Assembly (NCBI GenBank): GCA_964036275.1
Contig: OZ038437.1
Location: 11,600,733-11,664,732, forward strand
Direction: 5' to 3'
DNA from: Litoditis marina
Lineage: Eukaryota > Nematoda > Chromadorea > Rhabditida > Rhabditidae
DNA length: 64,000 nucleotides
Part shown: one piece after another, positions 1 to 11,062 of the stretch
Position numbering within the stretch: the first letter of the stretch is position 1
Layout of the letters: every line of letters starts with the position of its first letter
Position numbers and translations under genes: made by a program
Notes under the pieces: generated by a model
Databases searched by the model: none
What the model was told of the DNA's origin: nothing
The model's input: only the letters and a program-made list of their open reading frames with translations

Positions 1-1354
1 CGTGCGATCACGAAACTGGTATTGTTACAAATCGGAGAGGTTTCAAAGGGTCGGAACATGGGTTGTTTGAATGTTTGACCTATCTTACTAACATACACTA
101 GTAAGGTCTGACTAAGCGACAAAAAGTAGTCCGTTTTCAGTTGTAAACACGTCAAAATTTAGAATTTTTCCGACAAAGTAGACCGATTTTCACCTTTTCG
201 GCGAGAAATTAGTCTGTTTCTCGAACCTTTCTGACCATTCGGACAACCTTGCTGGTGTATTATGGGTATTGTTACAAATCTGAGAGGTTTCAAAGGGTCG
301 GAACATGGGTTGTTTGAATGTTTGACCTATCTTATACTACGTTTCATCAAACGGTGACTTTCTACAGTAATCTTTTGAATATTCGAGGAAATTTATCTGA
401 CCCCTAAACAGACTTTTAGCTTCACTGTTTTCTATGCTCGTAGTAATAAACAAAATCACAAAGTTTAAACTATTTATACTACCTACAAGATATGAATAAT
501 GTACTTGAAAGATTCAAAATCTTACTGTAGAGGGCTATTGTTGCGTGAAACAGACTATACTAGGGATAACAGCGGGAAATAGGATAAGGGTTGTAGCTGG
601 CAATCTCGGCACCATCTCGACAACTTACACGGTTTCCTTAAGAACTTTAAATTAGTGTCCTTAAGGTAGGGCACAACTAGCGGGGTACGATGTAATGGTA
701 TAGTTTGAAAACGTTTTCCCAGTTTAGATTAAGAGTGACTGGTATCTGTCAATCCGACACAACATCGCTCACGTTAATGTGAAACGTGTTTTCGTAGACT
801 AGTATCTAGAGTGCTTCACTCTATAATGCAACTAACTATGAGGAGTGTCAAGGGTTTAGAGGCACATTTTGTGTGATTGAACGCTTGCTTAAGTTAAAGG
901 TTTTACCTCAAAAGCCTGAAATTAGGTGGTGGACTGATTATGAAATGAAAATGATTGGGCAATAAGAGGAAATTATGTAGGAGAAATGACGTTTTTGCGT
1001 TCTGATTCCTCTGATATGATAGTCACACTCACGCTATTGGTGTTTAGTGAATCATCCTTTGTTCATTGTTTTTTTTTTCTCGGTTCTATCACTAGACCCA
1101 CTAAGAAGCAAGAAGTGGTGTCATCAATTTTATTGCACAACCTATGAGTGGGTGAAAAACTGAATGGGGTTGTTTGAGAATAGGAAAGAATGGTGAACAA
1201 CTTTTGTTTTCGTTTTGAGAAGTTCTGAGAAAGTCTCAGAGTTGTAACAACAAATATGGAATAACTAGACAACTTGAAATGAGGCATGCTGATACTTGTT
1301 TGGTGTGACTTTTGACCTTTGACCTTTGACCTTTTTCTAATTTCTGTTTTCCAG
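1..1354. repeat. Non-coding left edge with direct repeat and MITE copy
   Basis: I see no convincing exon here. About 73 bp at 18-90 is repeated almost exactly at 261-334. The segment around 100-190 (ACCAGTAAGG-type start, then AGCGACAAAAAGTAGTCCG) has a relative at 38028-38110, so it is a dispersed repeat. Positions 333-558 are one copy of an inverted-repeat element also present at 6077-6312, 9001-9236 and 10827-11062. Around 1310-1330 the short string GACCTTT is repeated in tandem. Confidence 0.6.
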
Positions 1355-1426
1355 GTTTTGGCTGAAGCTCGCCAGCGTCTTGCCGAACTGACCTCATGGA
1401 CTAGCGCCCTCCTGTCCCGTCAATAA
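1355..1426 (+). CDS. Terminal coding exon of an unrecognised gene
   Basis: A good nematode acceptor (TTTTCCAG) is followed by 23 codons and TAA. The peptide starts VLAEARQRLAEL and ends ALLSRQ. It is rich in Ala, Leu and Arg, as in a helical or coiled-coil tail. Codon choice (GAACTG, CGTCTT, GCCCTC) looks coding compared with the AT-rich surroundings. No upstream exon is visible in the window, so the gene either enters from the left or this is a chance ORF. I do not recognise the protein. Its heptad-like pattern resembles the exon at 9730-9801, but the similarity is too weak to claim paralogy. Confidence 0.4.
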   Translation, partial: VLAEARQRLAELTSWTSALLSRQ

Positions 1427-1892
1427 TCGATAAATCGATATTTCTGCGAATCACACGTTTTTGTCCACATTTCCCCGTAAAACGTGAAAACGTGAACCTT
1501 CACGTAATTTTCTAAGCTCAGTTTTCACGTTTTATAAGTTGTATCTCCCAATCTCATCTATACCCCCACTCATAATTTATTTTTGTTGTTGAACGTTTTG
1601 GTGATTTTGAGGTAACTTTTAGTGCCTTACGAACTTTTAAGCATGTCTGCTTGTACTACTTTGTATACTATTAACCTTCGATTCTATGCGTTAATTGGAA
1701 TAGTTTCACGTTTCTCTCTAGATTTGCGTGAGAAAGTGGGTGTCATCTCATACACCAGTAATATGGGACTATTTTCCAAAAGGAAGCCATTTTTCGATTC
1801 AAATGCGTGAAACATCATGATTTTGCATCGAAAACTTGAAATTTCTATGATTTGGACGTAATGGTAGTCCGTTTCTCGACCTTTCATGATTA

Positions 1893-2015
1893 TTAAAGCA
1901 GGACGATCATGTGGACCAATCCCGTGTCAACGGTCCTCTAAACTGCAATTGAAGAACGTATTGCAGTTTAAAGGACTGAAGCGGTGGCATTGGTCCAAAT
2001 AATCGTCCTTCTTCA
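1893..2015. repeat. Palindromic MITE (GGACGATTATGTGG family)
   Basis: An approximately 120-bp inverted repeat: AGGACGATCATGTGGACCAA at the left pairs with TTGGTCCAAATAATCGTCCT at the right. It is the same family as 4243-4366 and 35099-35474. Inner arms around CTGCAATTGAAGAACG / ATTGCAGTTTAAAGGAC extend the foldback. The copy has no coding capacity. Confidence 0.75.
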
Positions 2016-2909
2016 ACCACTTTACTGGTGTAGGGGCGCGTGAGAAAGTGGGCGTGGCCTCTGGCGACCCGGCTGTTTTTCGGACCAACAGGCTGGCTAC
2101 AGCTGATATCTAACCCCATTGTCTCGCATTGAACGCGCGACCATATTCCCACTTTTCTAATTCTCGACTTCTCGACTTTTCGCGAAGTTTGTCGGCATGC
2201 TTACCATACTCAACTACCTCCTTGGAGGCATTTCTGTAGGTTTTACAAGATTTCGTCGTTTTTACCGGTTATAGAACGTGTGAATAGTGTTTGATAATGA
2301 ATTGTTCCGATTTTGAAGGTTTTCGGTGGAATGTGAACTTGGTAGTACATAAATGTTTTGTATAGAATGGTATAGGATTGATGAAAACTAATTGTGTTTC
2401 ATTAAGACAAGTAAGAAAAATGAGAGTAAGAGTTAATATTGAGGTTGAGATTCATAAAGAAAGGATGTTTCACTTTTTCACGTGCTTTCTAACATGTTAC
2501 TAGTATACTTGAGTAACTGAGTTTGTTAGTTTCGTGTTCACAGAAAAAGCTGTTCGCTACATGACAAGAGATTGTGTGACATCACTCGAAGAGTTGAGGT
2601 TGTAGTTTCTCACGTATTACCCTTGACCCAGTTGAAGAGATTTGGGGTTACTATTTTTTTGGTATTTGGGGTTTTTACAGTAACAAGTTGAAGAAATTGT
2701 CAAGCTAAACGTGTCTTAGGTTTAGTGAAATATTACGTGTAACTAGACGTGATGTTGTGAAGCATTTATTTCATGTTATTATGAAATAGCGCGCATTTTT
2801 ATCAGCTGTTTAATAGTTTTACAATGTTGCTATCTTGAAATCGCGTATGTGTGGCCGATTGACCACTAATGATCGATCGAACATCGAGAAAAGCAAAACA
2901 ACTTGAAAT

Positions 2910-3225
2910 AGGCGAATTTCTCCTCGAACCGACTCTTCCCGAACCAAAATCGAACCGATTCTTCCCGAACCAAAATCGAACCGATTCTTCCCGAACCAGT
3001 TGGTTCGGTCAAAAAACCGAACCACTCGGTTACGAATCGACAGAGAACCGAACCAAACCCTAACAAACGTTACGTGGCCGACCAAATTTAGCATTTATCA
3101 GTTGAATCGGTTCGGTTTCATTTTTGTCAGCCTGCATTTGGTTCGGTTTTGAAACGAACCACCTGGTTCGGGAATAATCGGTTCGATTTTGGTTCGGGAA
3201 GAGTCGGCTCGGGAAGAAGTTCACC
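2910..3225. repeat. Inverted-repeat element made of GGTTCGG motifs
   Basis: The left arm has tandem CGAACCGATTCTTCCCGAAC-type units. The right arm (about 3105-3225) carries the reverse complement, GGTTCGGGAAGAGTCGG. A second copy lies at 40118-40320. The tandem motif within each arm gives several overlapping short ORFs on both strands, which I treat as shadows. It is a probable non-autonomous DNA element. Confidence 0.7.
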
Positions 3226-3520
3226 AATAAAATGCGATAGGTTTATTTGATTCGGAAGTGATTTCAAGTTCTCTCATTTTGATACTCTTCCCGCTAACAA
3301 CCAATCTACAAAATTTGCAACTTAGAACCAAACTTTAAGAACTCTTAAATTTAAAAAAAAGACGATAAACCACTAATGTGCGATATGAGCTTGAAACGTA
3401 TAAAAATTTTTTAGTGCTAAAGCTATGCTGTTGCGAAAGTGTATCACAATTGGAAAACAAGTTGTGGGAAATCTAATGAAACTCATTTTAATTGTAATAT
3501 AACCATTATCGATTTTCCAG

Positions 3521-3631
3521 ATGATTGACGATGACGTGTGGCAATTCAAGCAAGAAGACGTGACGTTTCGACATTTGACCTTCCGGGTTCCGCCGCCTAC
3601 TCGACCTCAGAGACGCAGTGAACGCGGATGA
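3521..3631 (+). CDS. Short exon starting directly after a splice acceptor
   Basis: GATTTTCCAG is followed immediately by ATG and a 36-codon ORF (starts MIDDDVWQFKQEDVTF; then Pro/Arg-rich with VPPPTRPQRR) ending in TGA. An ATG touching an acceptor fits a spliced-leader trans-splice site. There are two readings. It may be a short final exon, or a first exon that splices out at a possible donor, A|GTGAAC (exon end 3617). That donor is in phase with the exon starting at 7273. Composition is clearly more GC-rich and codon-like than the flanks. I do not recognise the protein. Confidence 0.4.
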   Translation: MIDDDVWQFKQEDVTFRHLTFRVPPPTRPQRRSERG

Positions 3632-3880
3632 TTCACGTGCGCGTCACGAGCCGTGACTTGTTGTTCACGTGCCCCCCACGTGAACCCTTTCACTCACGTG
3701 TTGTCACGTGCTCCTTCTCACTTCACTTACCAATTGAACCCTCTTTCTCACGTGCACGTCACGTGCCGCGACCCGGCTATTCACGTGCACTACACGTGAA
3801 CCCTCAACCCTCTCATTTACGTGCTCATCAAGAAAACTCTCTTTCTCACGTGCTTATCACGTGAAACGGCTAATTTCACG
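3632..3880. promoter_or_regulatory. Cluster of about a dozen CACGTG palindromes
   Basis: Roughly twelve copies of CACGTG fall within about 250 bp, mostly as TTCACGTG or TCACGTGC. CACGTG is the canonical E-box bound by bHLH and bHLH-ZIP factors. The rest of the window has many isolated TTCACGTGAA-like strings but no comparable density. The spacing is irregular, about 10-30 bp, so this could also be a decayed minisatellite. Regulatory function is inference. Confidence 0.4.
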
Positions 3881-4242
3881 TGTATTTCTGGTCATGACAA
3901 CAAGTAATCCGTCGAAGATTAGTGTTTAGTGTAGCTGGTGTCTCCGCAGAAGATAGATTCTGACATTTCTGGTAGTGTATATTAGTTTTTCACGTAAAAC
4001 GTGTAAATCACGTGAACATTTTGCTCACAACTACTTGTATTTCTGAATGTATATTTCCGGTTTTCATTGTGTCTTTTTCGAAATGGTGACCATTTTACAA
4101 AAGTGCAAAAATTTGACAAAGTGTCTTTTCCGGTGTAATTGTACAAAATTTATGATTGAGTAAAGTTGTACTTGTAATCAACTGATGAATCACGTGAAAC
4201 GTGTTACGCAAAAGAGTCAATTTGAAAAAAAGTCTCACGTGA

Positions 4243-4366
4243 TTAAAGAAGGACGATTATGTGGTCCAATCGCAACGCTTCAGTCCTTTAAACCGCAATA
4301 TATTTTTCAATTGCAGTTTAAAGGACCGATGTAACGGGATTGGTCCACATAATCGTCCTTCTTTAA
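4243..4366. repeat. Palindromic MITE (GGACGATTATGTGG family), intact copy
   Basis: This is a nearly perfect foldback. TTAAAGAAGGACGATTATG at the left is mirrored by CATAATCGTCCTTCTTTAA at the right, and the inner arms (AGTCCTTTAAACCGCAAT / ATTGCAGTTTAAAGGACC) also pair. It is the best-preserved of three copies in the window. Confidence 0.8.
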
Positions 4367-4732
4367 ACATCAATATCATTGTATAAAATGCCAAACTTTA
4401 CGTGTACTTTTACCATTTTATGGTTTCGACGAATTTTCTATAAAAAGATTTTTCTCATTTTGTTTGTGATTGTTCTATTCTCATCTCTTGCGGAATCGAA
4501 CGGTTTAGCTGGGTAAACAAAGTTGCGATTCTTTGTTTGTTCTGTTTTTGATCCAACGACTTAGCCTATGAACACCCGATAAACACCGGGCAAAATTGCC
4601 TTATCTGCTGGGTGGCGAGATGGAAATAGAGATGCCTGCCCATAGTTGTAGGGGGTATACTGTATTTCTCATTCTTTGCTGTGTAAGAGCACGTATATAT
4701 GATTCGTCAACAACCTTACTATAGGACAAGTT

Positions 4733-4935
4733 GGTATAGTGGTTAGCGTTCGCGCGGGTAAATGATACTAACGCGAGACGTGGAAAACACAGCAGAATTC
4801 ACAAAAGTAGAATAAAAATAACGTATTTGATGATGGTTTGTATCTTGAATTCGCATCACTTTTTCTATGACTATTCCTGTTTACCTATGAACTATGAATC
4901 ATAAACTACGCTAATCTGGTTCAAATCCAGCTTTA
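4733..4935 (+). other. tRNA-like A-box and B-box far apart
   Basis: TTGGTATAGTGGTTAGCG at about 4733-4750 matches a tRNA D-arm/A-box. CTGGTTCAAATCCAG at about 4916-4930 is a good T-arm/B-box (GGTTCAAATCC). They are about 170 bp apart, too far for an ordinary tRNA. This is either a tRNA-derived repeat with an insertion or a coincidence. No intact tRNA can be folded from it by eye. Confidence 0.25.
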
Positions 4936-5807
4936 CGATTCTTGAAAGATGAAATCGACATGATTAAGAATTATTCGAAATATTTTGGCAATTTACACGT
5001 TTTGTTCCTGTATTTTTTCAAGTTTATTGAACTACCAACCTCTAGACGAAATGATTCTTCATTAACAAAGCTTGAATGTGATAGAATGTGACACATTTAT
5101 TTTCGTTCGGAAAGTTCAAATCGTAATGGTTTCACCTAATCATAAATAGATCTTTTGATGTGTTGCTGAACGGGTTTCGGCTACTTTTTCTGGTAAAAAG
5201 TAGGATTCTTGGACTGGTTTCATTGAAACAATGTCCTGTCAAGAACGAATACTGCAACAAAAGCAGATTGCAATAATATAAATTTTAAAGAATTTCGTAG
5301 CCAATATAGAAATTATTCGTGGAAAAAGTTGTGTTGTCATTTTCGTTAGAGACCAAAAGAGTTGTTGATAGAGCACTTGCAACATAAAGTTTTGCTGGCG
5401 AGTTTGAATCCCGCGTGATCCAGCGCTTTTGTAAGTTTGGAACAAGCAACAACTTTTCGGCTGCCCAGATGTTTCGACGATTCTATAAACAACACTGTCA
5501 GCTAATACCTAATTTGGCTCGTGACCCCACATGAGAATGATAAAACGACATAAAATGACACTTCAATTAGAACTTCTCTTCAATTTTGATCGAAATTGTA
5601 ATCAAATTGACGTTCCCAGTGCAATTTAACGATGAAATCTTCAAATGTTTGAAAGATCTTTGACACTCAATAAAATAAAATAGTGAAAGTTGAGACACTT
5701 ATAAAAACCATGAAAGCTGTAGATTTCGATGCACGTCCTTTTTTTTTAGATTCCTAACGAAAAATAACGGGATCAAACTACGCACACAGCGATATAAATC
5801 AAGATGT

Positions 5808-6040
5808 ATAGTCTTTTTCATTCCTACTGAGACTCCTACAGTAGGATTTCGAAACTTCCAAGTCGTTTTGCTCCCGTACTTTTAATCGGAGAAGTTGAGG
5901 ATTTTCGTACCTCATTCTCCTTTTCACGTAGAGTAAATATACGAGAGCATTTTCCATGAACTAAACTTTCAGCTTCACAACATCCTTCGGAAAGTGTGTA
6001 GGGTTACTGTAGGAGTCTCAGTAGGAATGGTGGGAACTAT
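5808..6040. repeat. Palindromic MITE with TATAGT ends (CTACTGAGACTCC family)
   Basis: The left end, TATAGTCTTTTTCATTCC, continues into TACTGAGACTCCTACAGTAG. This is mirrored at the right by CTGTAGGAGTCTCAGTAGGA and then GGGAACTATA. The length is about 233 bp. Other full or half copies lie near 25936-26177, 28238, 28535, 30522 and 42218. The TATA at both ends suggests a TA target site. Confidence 0.7.
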
Positions 6041-6076
6041 ACCGTAGTACCTTTTTTGGATAAACGAACCCTATAG

Positions 6077-6312
6077 TATAGTCTGTTTCATGCAACAATA
6101 GCCCTCTACAATAAGATTGTAAATCGTTCCAGTAAATGTTTCATCTCTTGTAGGTATTGTTTATAGTTTAAACTTCGGGATTTTGTTTTCCACACTGGTT
6201 ACTACAATCATAGAGAGCAGTGGATCTAAAAGTCTGTTTATTGGTTAAAAGTATGCCTTGCAATATTTGAAATATTACTGTATAAAGTTATCGATTGTTG
6301 AAACGGAGTATA
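6077..6312. repeat. MITE with TATAGTCTGTTTCATG end
   Basis: It begins TATAGTCTGTTTCATGCAAC and ends TTGAAACGGAGTATA, about 236 bp. It is nearly identical to 9001-9236 and is found in reverse at 333-558 and 10827-11062. The subterminal AGCCCTCTACA / TGTAGAGGGCT motif is conserved. It has no coding capacity. Confidence 0.75.
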
Positions 6313-6770
6313 ACGGTAACCTTATGACTCATAAAACATATTACTTGGAAAAGATGTAAAAAAAGACAATAGTGTTCGTTTGCAGCCACTTTATTCAAAA
6401 AAATTCCATTTCCAGATTTTTTCCTTGTTATATGATGAAAGTACAGGAAGTAGGCGATTTGCATACTGCATATACACGTGCTCACGTTCTCACGAAAACT
6501 CTACACGTGAAGCAACTTTCAACTAGTACGCTGATTGTTTTTGAAACAGTACGACAGACATGTTGAGCTATTCTGATGCAGGTATGTTTTCAGACATTTT
6601 TTCAGTTAAATTTCATTACTGATGTAATTTAGATTTAGACAAGAGCGTGTGGGTCATAGAGACGCAGACTGTTGCCACATCTTTGATCTACATCCTTTTC
6701 CTAATCAAAACTTGCCGGAATGTTAACAACAACGTACTTGAATCTCAAAGAGGTTGTTTCGTAGATCTAA

Positions 6771-6952
6771 TTTATAAATTTCTGTCTCTTGGCGGAATTG
6801 AACCTGCGAGCAAGTTTCGTGGCAGGGCGCAATCCACTGCGCCATTGAAGCACATAACCGGTGAGCTTCGGAACCAAAGACATCTGTGCGTACACAGCGT
6901 AAAGTGAGATATACAGTACCCTCCCGCCTTTCCGTTGGCGATGACTATACTG
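6771..6952 (-). repeat. tRNA-derived repeat, copy 1
   Basis: The minus strand carries the 5' block (CGCCAACGGAAAGGCGGGAGGG type), then an A-box-like segment, then a T-arm ending at the ATTTATAAATTT tail. In this copy the boxes are decayed (TGGCGCAGTGGATTGCGCC; GGTTCAATTCC). See the copies at 8363-8562 and 41576-41764 for the best-preserved structure. Confidence 0.65.
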
Positions 6953-7272
6953 AGACTCATACCGTAATAAAACTAGAAGTTCACTTCACTACAATTGAGT
7001 GAATTTAATCGGATTCATTGGGTTTTGGGATTCTGCTCTCTCGACGCAAAGAGAAATCAGGTTTTTTTTTCAATAAGTTGATTTGCCTTAGAAACGAGTC
7101 ATGAAAAGTTGTGTTGTGTACTAGGAGTTTAGGTGGGAGTGATGTGAACTATACCCATATCTTTTCGTTCCCTAAAGACACAGAAGAATTACTGCAGTAC
7201 GGTATCCTCTTCAGAAAACGTATGTTTGATCAGACCTTTTCAGAAAAGTTCAGATGTATATAGTTTTTGCAG

Positions 7273-10200
7273 TGAGAACCGGCCCAAACGCCTTGAAAAG
7301 CAGAAACTCGATCCTAGGAGAGGATTTGGATGTCAATTTCCCGAATCTACCGGATCTGAGACCGTCGGAGGTATGTGTTTATTATGTGTTTTTTTCAAAT
7401 AGAAGGGATATCGACGTCCATACGGAAACTTATTATATTCCCCTGTGTTTGTAGTTTGAACCCGTTGTTTTCGGATCCAAGTATTAAACTTTCCGTGTGT
7501 TTTTCGGTTACCTTTTAGCTGGAAGTAAAAACTCTAGATTTAATTGGGTTTGGTTTCAACTCACCAAAGGTTCAATGGTAGGTTTACTCCACAAAAAAAC
7601 ACATGTTTCATATTTCATATTTTATATTTATTTATTCCCGTCGCTTCGTTACGAGGTGGTGTTCATCATACATGTTATCAATGGATATCCACGGGAATAA
7701 CCTTAGAACCCCAAAGGAAAGTGTTATGTAGTTTCGGCTCAGAACGACTTGCGCCAATTTTCCGCAATTGGCCAGCTACAAAAATAAGAGAGAATGCAGG
7801 TCAATGATGCGCAGACAAGCTAAGACAGTCTGCGTCTCTCTGACCTATACACTCTCTCGTTCAGGAAAACAGAAGTGGCTGGCCAATTGGCTGGGAATTG
7901 TCTGAGGATCATTCCCACTGAGACTTGTCAATGAATAGTTCAGGCTATTTTCACCACTTTGGAGTTTCTGAAACAACTGCAAACCTCTGTTAGCGCTTGT
8001 TCAGTTTCATAAGAATACATGAATGAAAAAAGTTTCTAGAGTATTTATGTCTGCTTTGAAAAATAAAAAAAGTCATTCGAAAATCTTGGCACGATGCCAA
8101 CGAGTCTCAGTGCAGATGAAACGAACTATACCCCTCCTGGTTAAGCCGGGTAACCTGAAAAAGGTTACAAAAAATGTAGAGTTATAAACATCGTTACATT
8201 AAAATAATTTTCTCTTCACAGGGTTCCGCCAGAGATCAGGACGCTTTCACCATGCTGCGCTCCCACATGGTACGCTTTCATTTCTTTACTTTTTTCTTAG
8301 TTTTTATAATTTTCAATTGTTTGTTCGTTTGTCTTGTTGTTTTGCTGAATACTGCGGGACCTTATAGTCGTCGCCAACGGAAAGGCAGGAGGGTACTGTG
8401 TATCTCACTTTCCGCTGTGTACGCACACATGTCTTCGATTCCGAAGCTGGTTCGTTATGTGCTCTAATAGCGCAGTGGTTAACGCCCTGCTACGAAACTT
8501 TTGCTCGCAGGTTTGATTCCGACGAGAGACGGAAACTTATAAATTTGGCACTCACTATAGTCACTTTGTTCGGCTATTTTATAGTTTGATAAAGATGCAG
8601 AGCAAACGAGATCAAAGATCAAACTACAGACGCGACGTGATAGAGAACATACACCTACGTTTTACGGTTCCCATGGGAACCTTATTTCCCAAAAAATTGC
8701 CAAAGGGGGCTGGGCGGCGGAAAATTCATGCGATTCAAAGCCGTACGGTTGTTCTTCTGGTTCCAAAAGCCTTTCCCAGCCCCCTCTCTGGACTCTTTGA
8801 ACAACCGAACAGACAGAATGTTCATTCGCGATATTCCATAGAAGTCCGTATGTAGTACTGGTTGATTCCGAAACTGTCTAACACGAGAGAGCGCGGAGAG
8901 TCAAAACAGATGTGCTTGTTTTCGAAACAGACCATAACACTGAGAATCGAATGAATCCAAAAATAAGCGTGAAACTCAATAGAAAAAGAATCTAGCTGAA
9001 TATAGTCTGTTTCATGCAACAATAGCCCTCTACAATAAGATTGTAAATCGTTCAAGTAAATTTTTCATATCTTGTAGGTATTGTTTATAGTTTAAACTTC
9101 GTGATTTTGTTTTCCACACTGGTTACTACAATCATATAAAACAGTGGATCTGAAAGTCTGTTTATTGGTTAAAAGTATGCCTTACAATATTTGAAAGATT
9201 ACTGTATAAAGTTATCGATTGTTGAAACGGAGTATATTTATGCAGGAAAGTCCAATAAACCCATCTTGCGTCTCGCACTAATTTGCTTTATTTTATCTCG
9301 GCGAACTGTAAGTTCAAAGAAATAGTTGCAAATTATTAGAGTGGTTAACCAATTCCGAAAAACTAATTCAATTCAATTCTAATTTTCCTGTATTTTAAAA
9401 AACCAATTTAATTCAATTCTAAGGAATTGGTTGTACAAAAAAACCAATTCAATTCAATTCTTTGGAATTGGTTTTCAATTCTTTTCAATTCCAATTCCAA
9501 TTCAATTAAATCCTTTAACCACTCTACAAATTATACATGTTGACGTATTCTACCGTTTGTATAGTTGGATAGCGTGTGTTCGTTCTACTGATAGTTCGGC
9601 ATGTGATTTGTATTTCTATCCAACTACAGCCTGATCCAATTCCGACTTTCGAAACCAAACTTCGTGCTGTGTTTTCACGTTAAACAGTATTCGATTAACA
9701 ATTATTTTGAAAAAACAAGTGTTTTTCAGATAGCGATGCGTATGCAGAGCCTTCGACTGCTGGATTCATTGAGAAAAGTGGAACGCGACATCTTGGAATG
9801 GGTGAGTTGGAGAGATTTACTAGGAGTAAGCAGAGCAGTCACGTACAGCGTGGGTAGAAAAAGTGGCACATCGAAAATTGTGCACGTGTATGTTTCAAGA
9901 ATGTTTCACGTGACTATGAACTACAGTGAAAGTAGGCATCATGGCATTGAATGAAGTTTATTTCATAGTTCGGAAAAAAGATCTAGGCAGGGCTGATAAT
10001 GCTCGCGTTTTCCGAACAATTTTTCACGGCTTCTTATGCTCTATCTAGCTGTGCTATAGTTTGATCCTATTGGTATAGTGGCTGCCAAATTTATAAATTT
10101 CTGTCTCTTGCCGGAATCGAACCTGCGAGTAAAAGATTGGTAGCAGGGCGCTAGGCACTGCGCTATTAGAGCACACAACAGGCAAGTTTTGGAATGGAAG

Positions 10201-10519
10201 ACATGTGTGCGCACACAGCGGAAAGTGAGATATACAGTATCCTGTCGCCTTTTCGTGGGCGACGACTATATTCTGTTCAAATTCGTGAACTACGAATCGA
10301 CATCAAACTACATATCTGCGAAATGTATTGTGGCTGTAATTAACTCTAAGACGTTTCTTTCACGTGATTTGATAATGAAATGAGTTTGTCCATTCGGATA
10401 ATATCACATTCTGCTACTTTGAACTACTTTCTGTTATTCCCATGACGCAAATTTTTCAAAAATAATTTTTTTTCTAGAAAAGCGAGACTCAGTCGGATAT
10501 TGTTGACATGCATCCCTAA
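7273..10519 (+). CDS. Unrecognised small helical protein gene, four exons visible
   Basis: Four exons join in consistent phase: 7273-7370, 8222-8269, 9730-9801 and 10478-10519 (TAA). Acceptors are TTTTTGCAG, CTTCACAG, TTTTTCAG and TTTTCTAG; donors are GTATGT, GTACGC and GTGAGT. The first exon enters with one base of a codon missing, so a 5' exon is needed; 3521-3617 would fit the phase. The translation includes LGEDLDVNFPNLPDLRPSE, then GSARDQDAFTMLRSHM, then a Leu/Arg-rich helix (RMQSLRLLDSLRKVERDILE), then a short tail KSETQSDIVDMHP. I do not recognise the family. Two introns contain tRNA-derived repeats or MITEs. The last exon is the least certain, since only 13 codons support it. Confidence 0.5.
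7796..8133. repeat. Two adjacent inverted-repeat element copies in an intron
   Basis: About 7796-7910 carries GTCTGCGTCTCTCTGACC and GGCTGGCCAATTGGCTGG. The same motifs occur near 12262-12500, 20998-21125, 33322-33472 and 38795-38915. About 7908-8133 starts CATTCCCACTGAGACTTG and ends GAGTCTCAGTGCAGATG, then ACGAACTATA. It aligns along its length with 15398-15640. Both lie within the intron before exon 8222-8269. Confidence 0.6.
8363..8562 (+). repeat. tRNA-derived repeat, copy 2 (near complete)
   Basis: The order of parts is TATAGTCGTCGCCAACGG, a conserved block containing GTATCTCACTTTCCGCTG, an A-box TAGCGCAGTGG, a D-stem-like GCGC pair, a B-box with one change (GGTTTGATTCC), the tail AACTTATAAATTTGGCA, and CACTATAG. 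It sits in an intron of the gene above, in the same orientation. Confidence 0.75.
9001..9236. repeat. MITE with TATAGTCTGTTTCATG end, second copy
   Basis: It is over 95% identical by eye to 6077-6312, including the ends TATAGTCTG... and ...GGAGTATA. It lies in an intron of the gene at 7273-10519. Confidence 0.75.
9337..9526. repeat. Inverted-repeat element built of AATTGGTT/AACCAATT
   Basis: The ends TAGAGTGGTTAA and TTAACCACTCTA are perfect inverted repeats. The interior is a series of CAATTCAATTCAATTCT and GGAATTGGTT strings that fold on each other. It is about 190 bp and non-coding. Confidence 0.65.
10074..10270 (-). repeat. tRNA-derived repeat, copy 3
   Basis: On the minus strand it starts TATAGTCGTCGCCCAC. 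It has the A-box TAGCGCAGTGCC (one change) and the B-box GGTTCGATTCC (perfect), and it ends at AAATTTATAAATTTGGC and CACTATA. It lies in the last intron of the upstream gene, opposite to that gene. Confidence 0.7.
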
Positions 10520-10826
10520 CTTCATGATAGATTTCAATTCCTATATCCATGTCTTGTTTTGAGAAATGTCTTTGTTCCGGAATAATATTCAGCTTCAGGA
10601 AAATTTATGTTGTGTTACTTACTATAATTATTATTTGCAACAATGTACCATACGATAAGGGGTGTGCAAACGTTTTACTAAAAAAGTTTATTTTCTTCAT
10701 TTATATTATATTATACCATAGTCAGTAAAAACGTGTGTTACTATGTGAATTGTGGTTCTAATGAAAAAGTATCAAATCCATCTTTGATTATTGATGTTTT
10801 GTTTTGTAGTTTTTTCTCAAAAATCG

Positions 10827-11062
10827 TATAGTTCGTTTCACCAATCGATGACTTTCTACAGTAATCTTTCAAAAATTCAAACGCATTTATCTAATCAACA
10901 AACAGAACTTTAGATTCATTGTTTTGTATGCTTGTAGTACCCAAAGTGGAAAACGAAATCACAAAGTTTAAACTATGTACAACACCTACAAGATATGATA
11001 AATTCACTTAAAAGTTTTATAATCTCACTGTAGAGGGCTATTGTTTCGTGAAACAGACTATA
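10827..11062. repeat. MITE with TATAGTCTGTTTCATG end, inverted copy
   Basis: This is the reverse orientation of 6077-6312. It begins TATAGTTCGTTTCACC and ends GGGCTATTGTTTCGTGAAAC, then AGACTATA. Confidence 0.7.
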
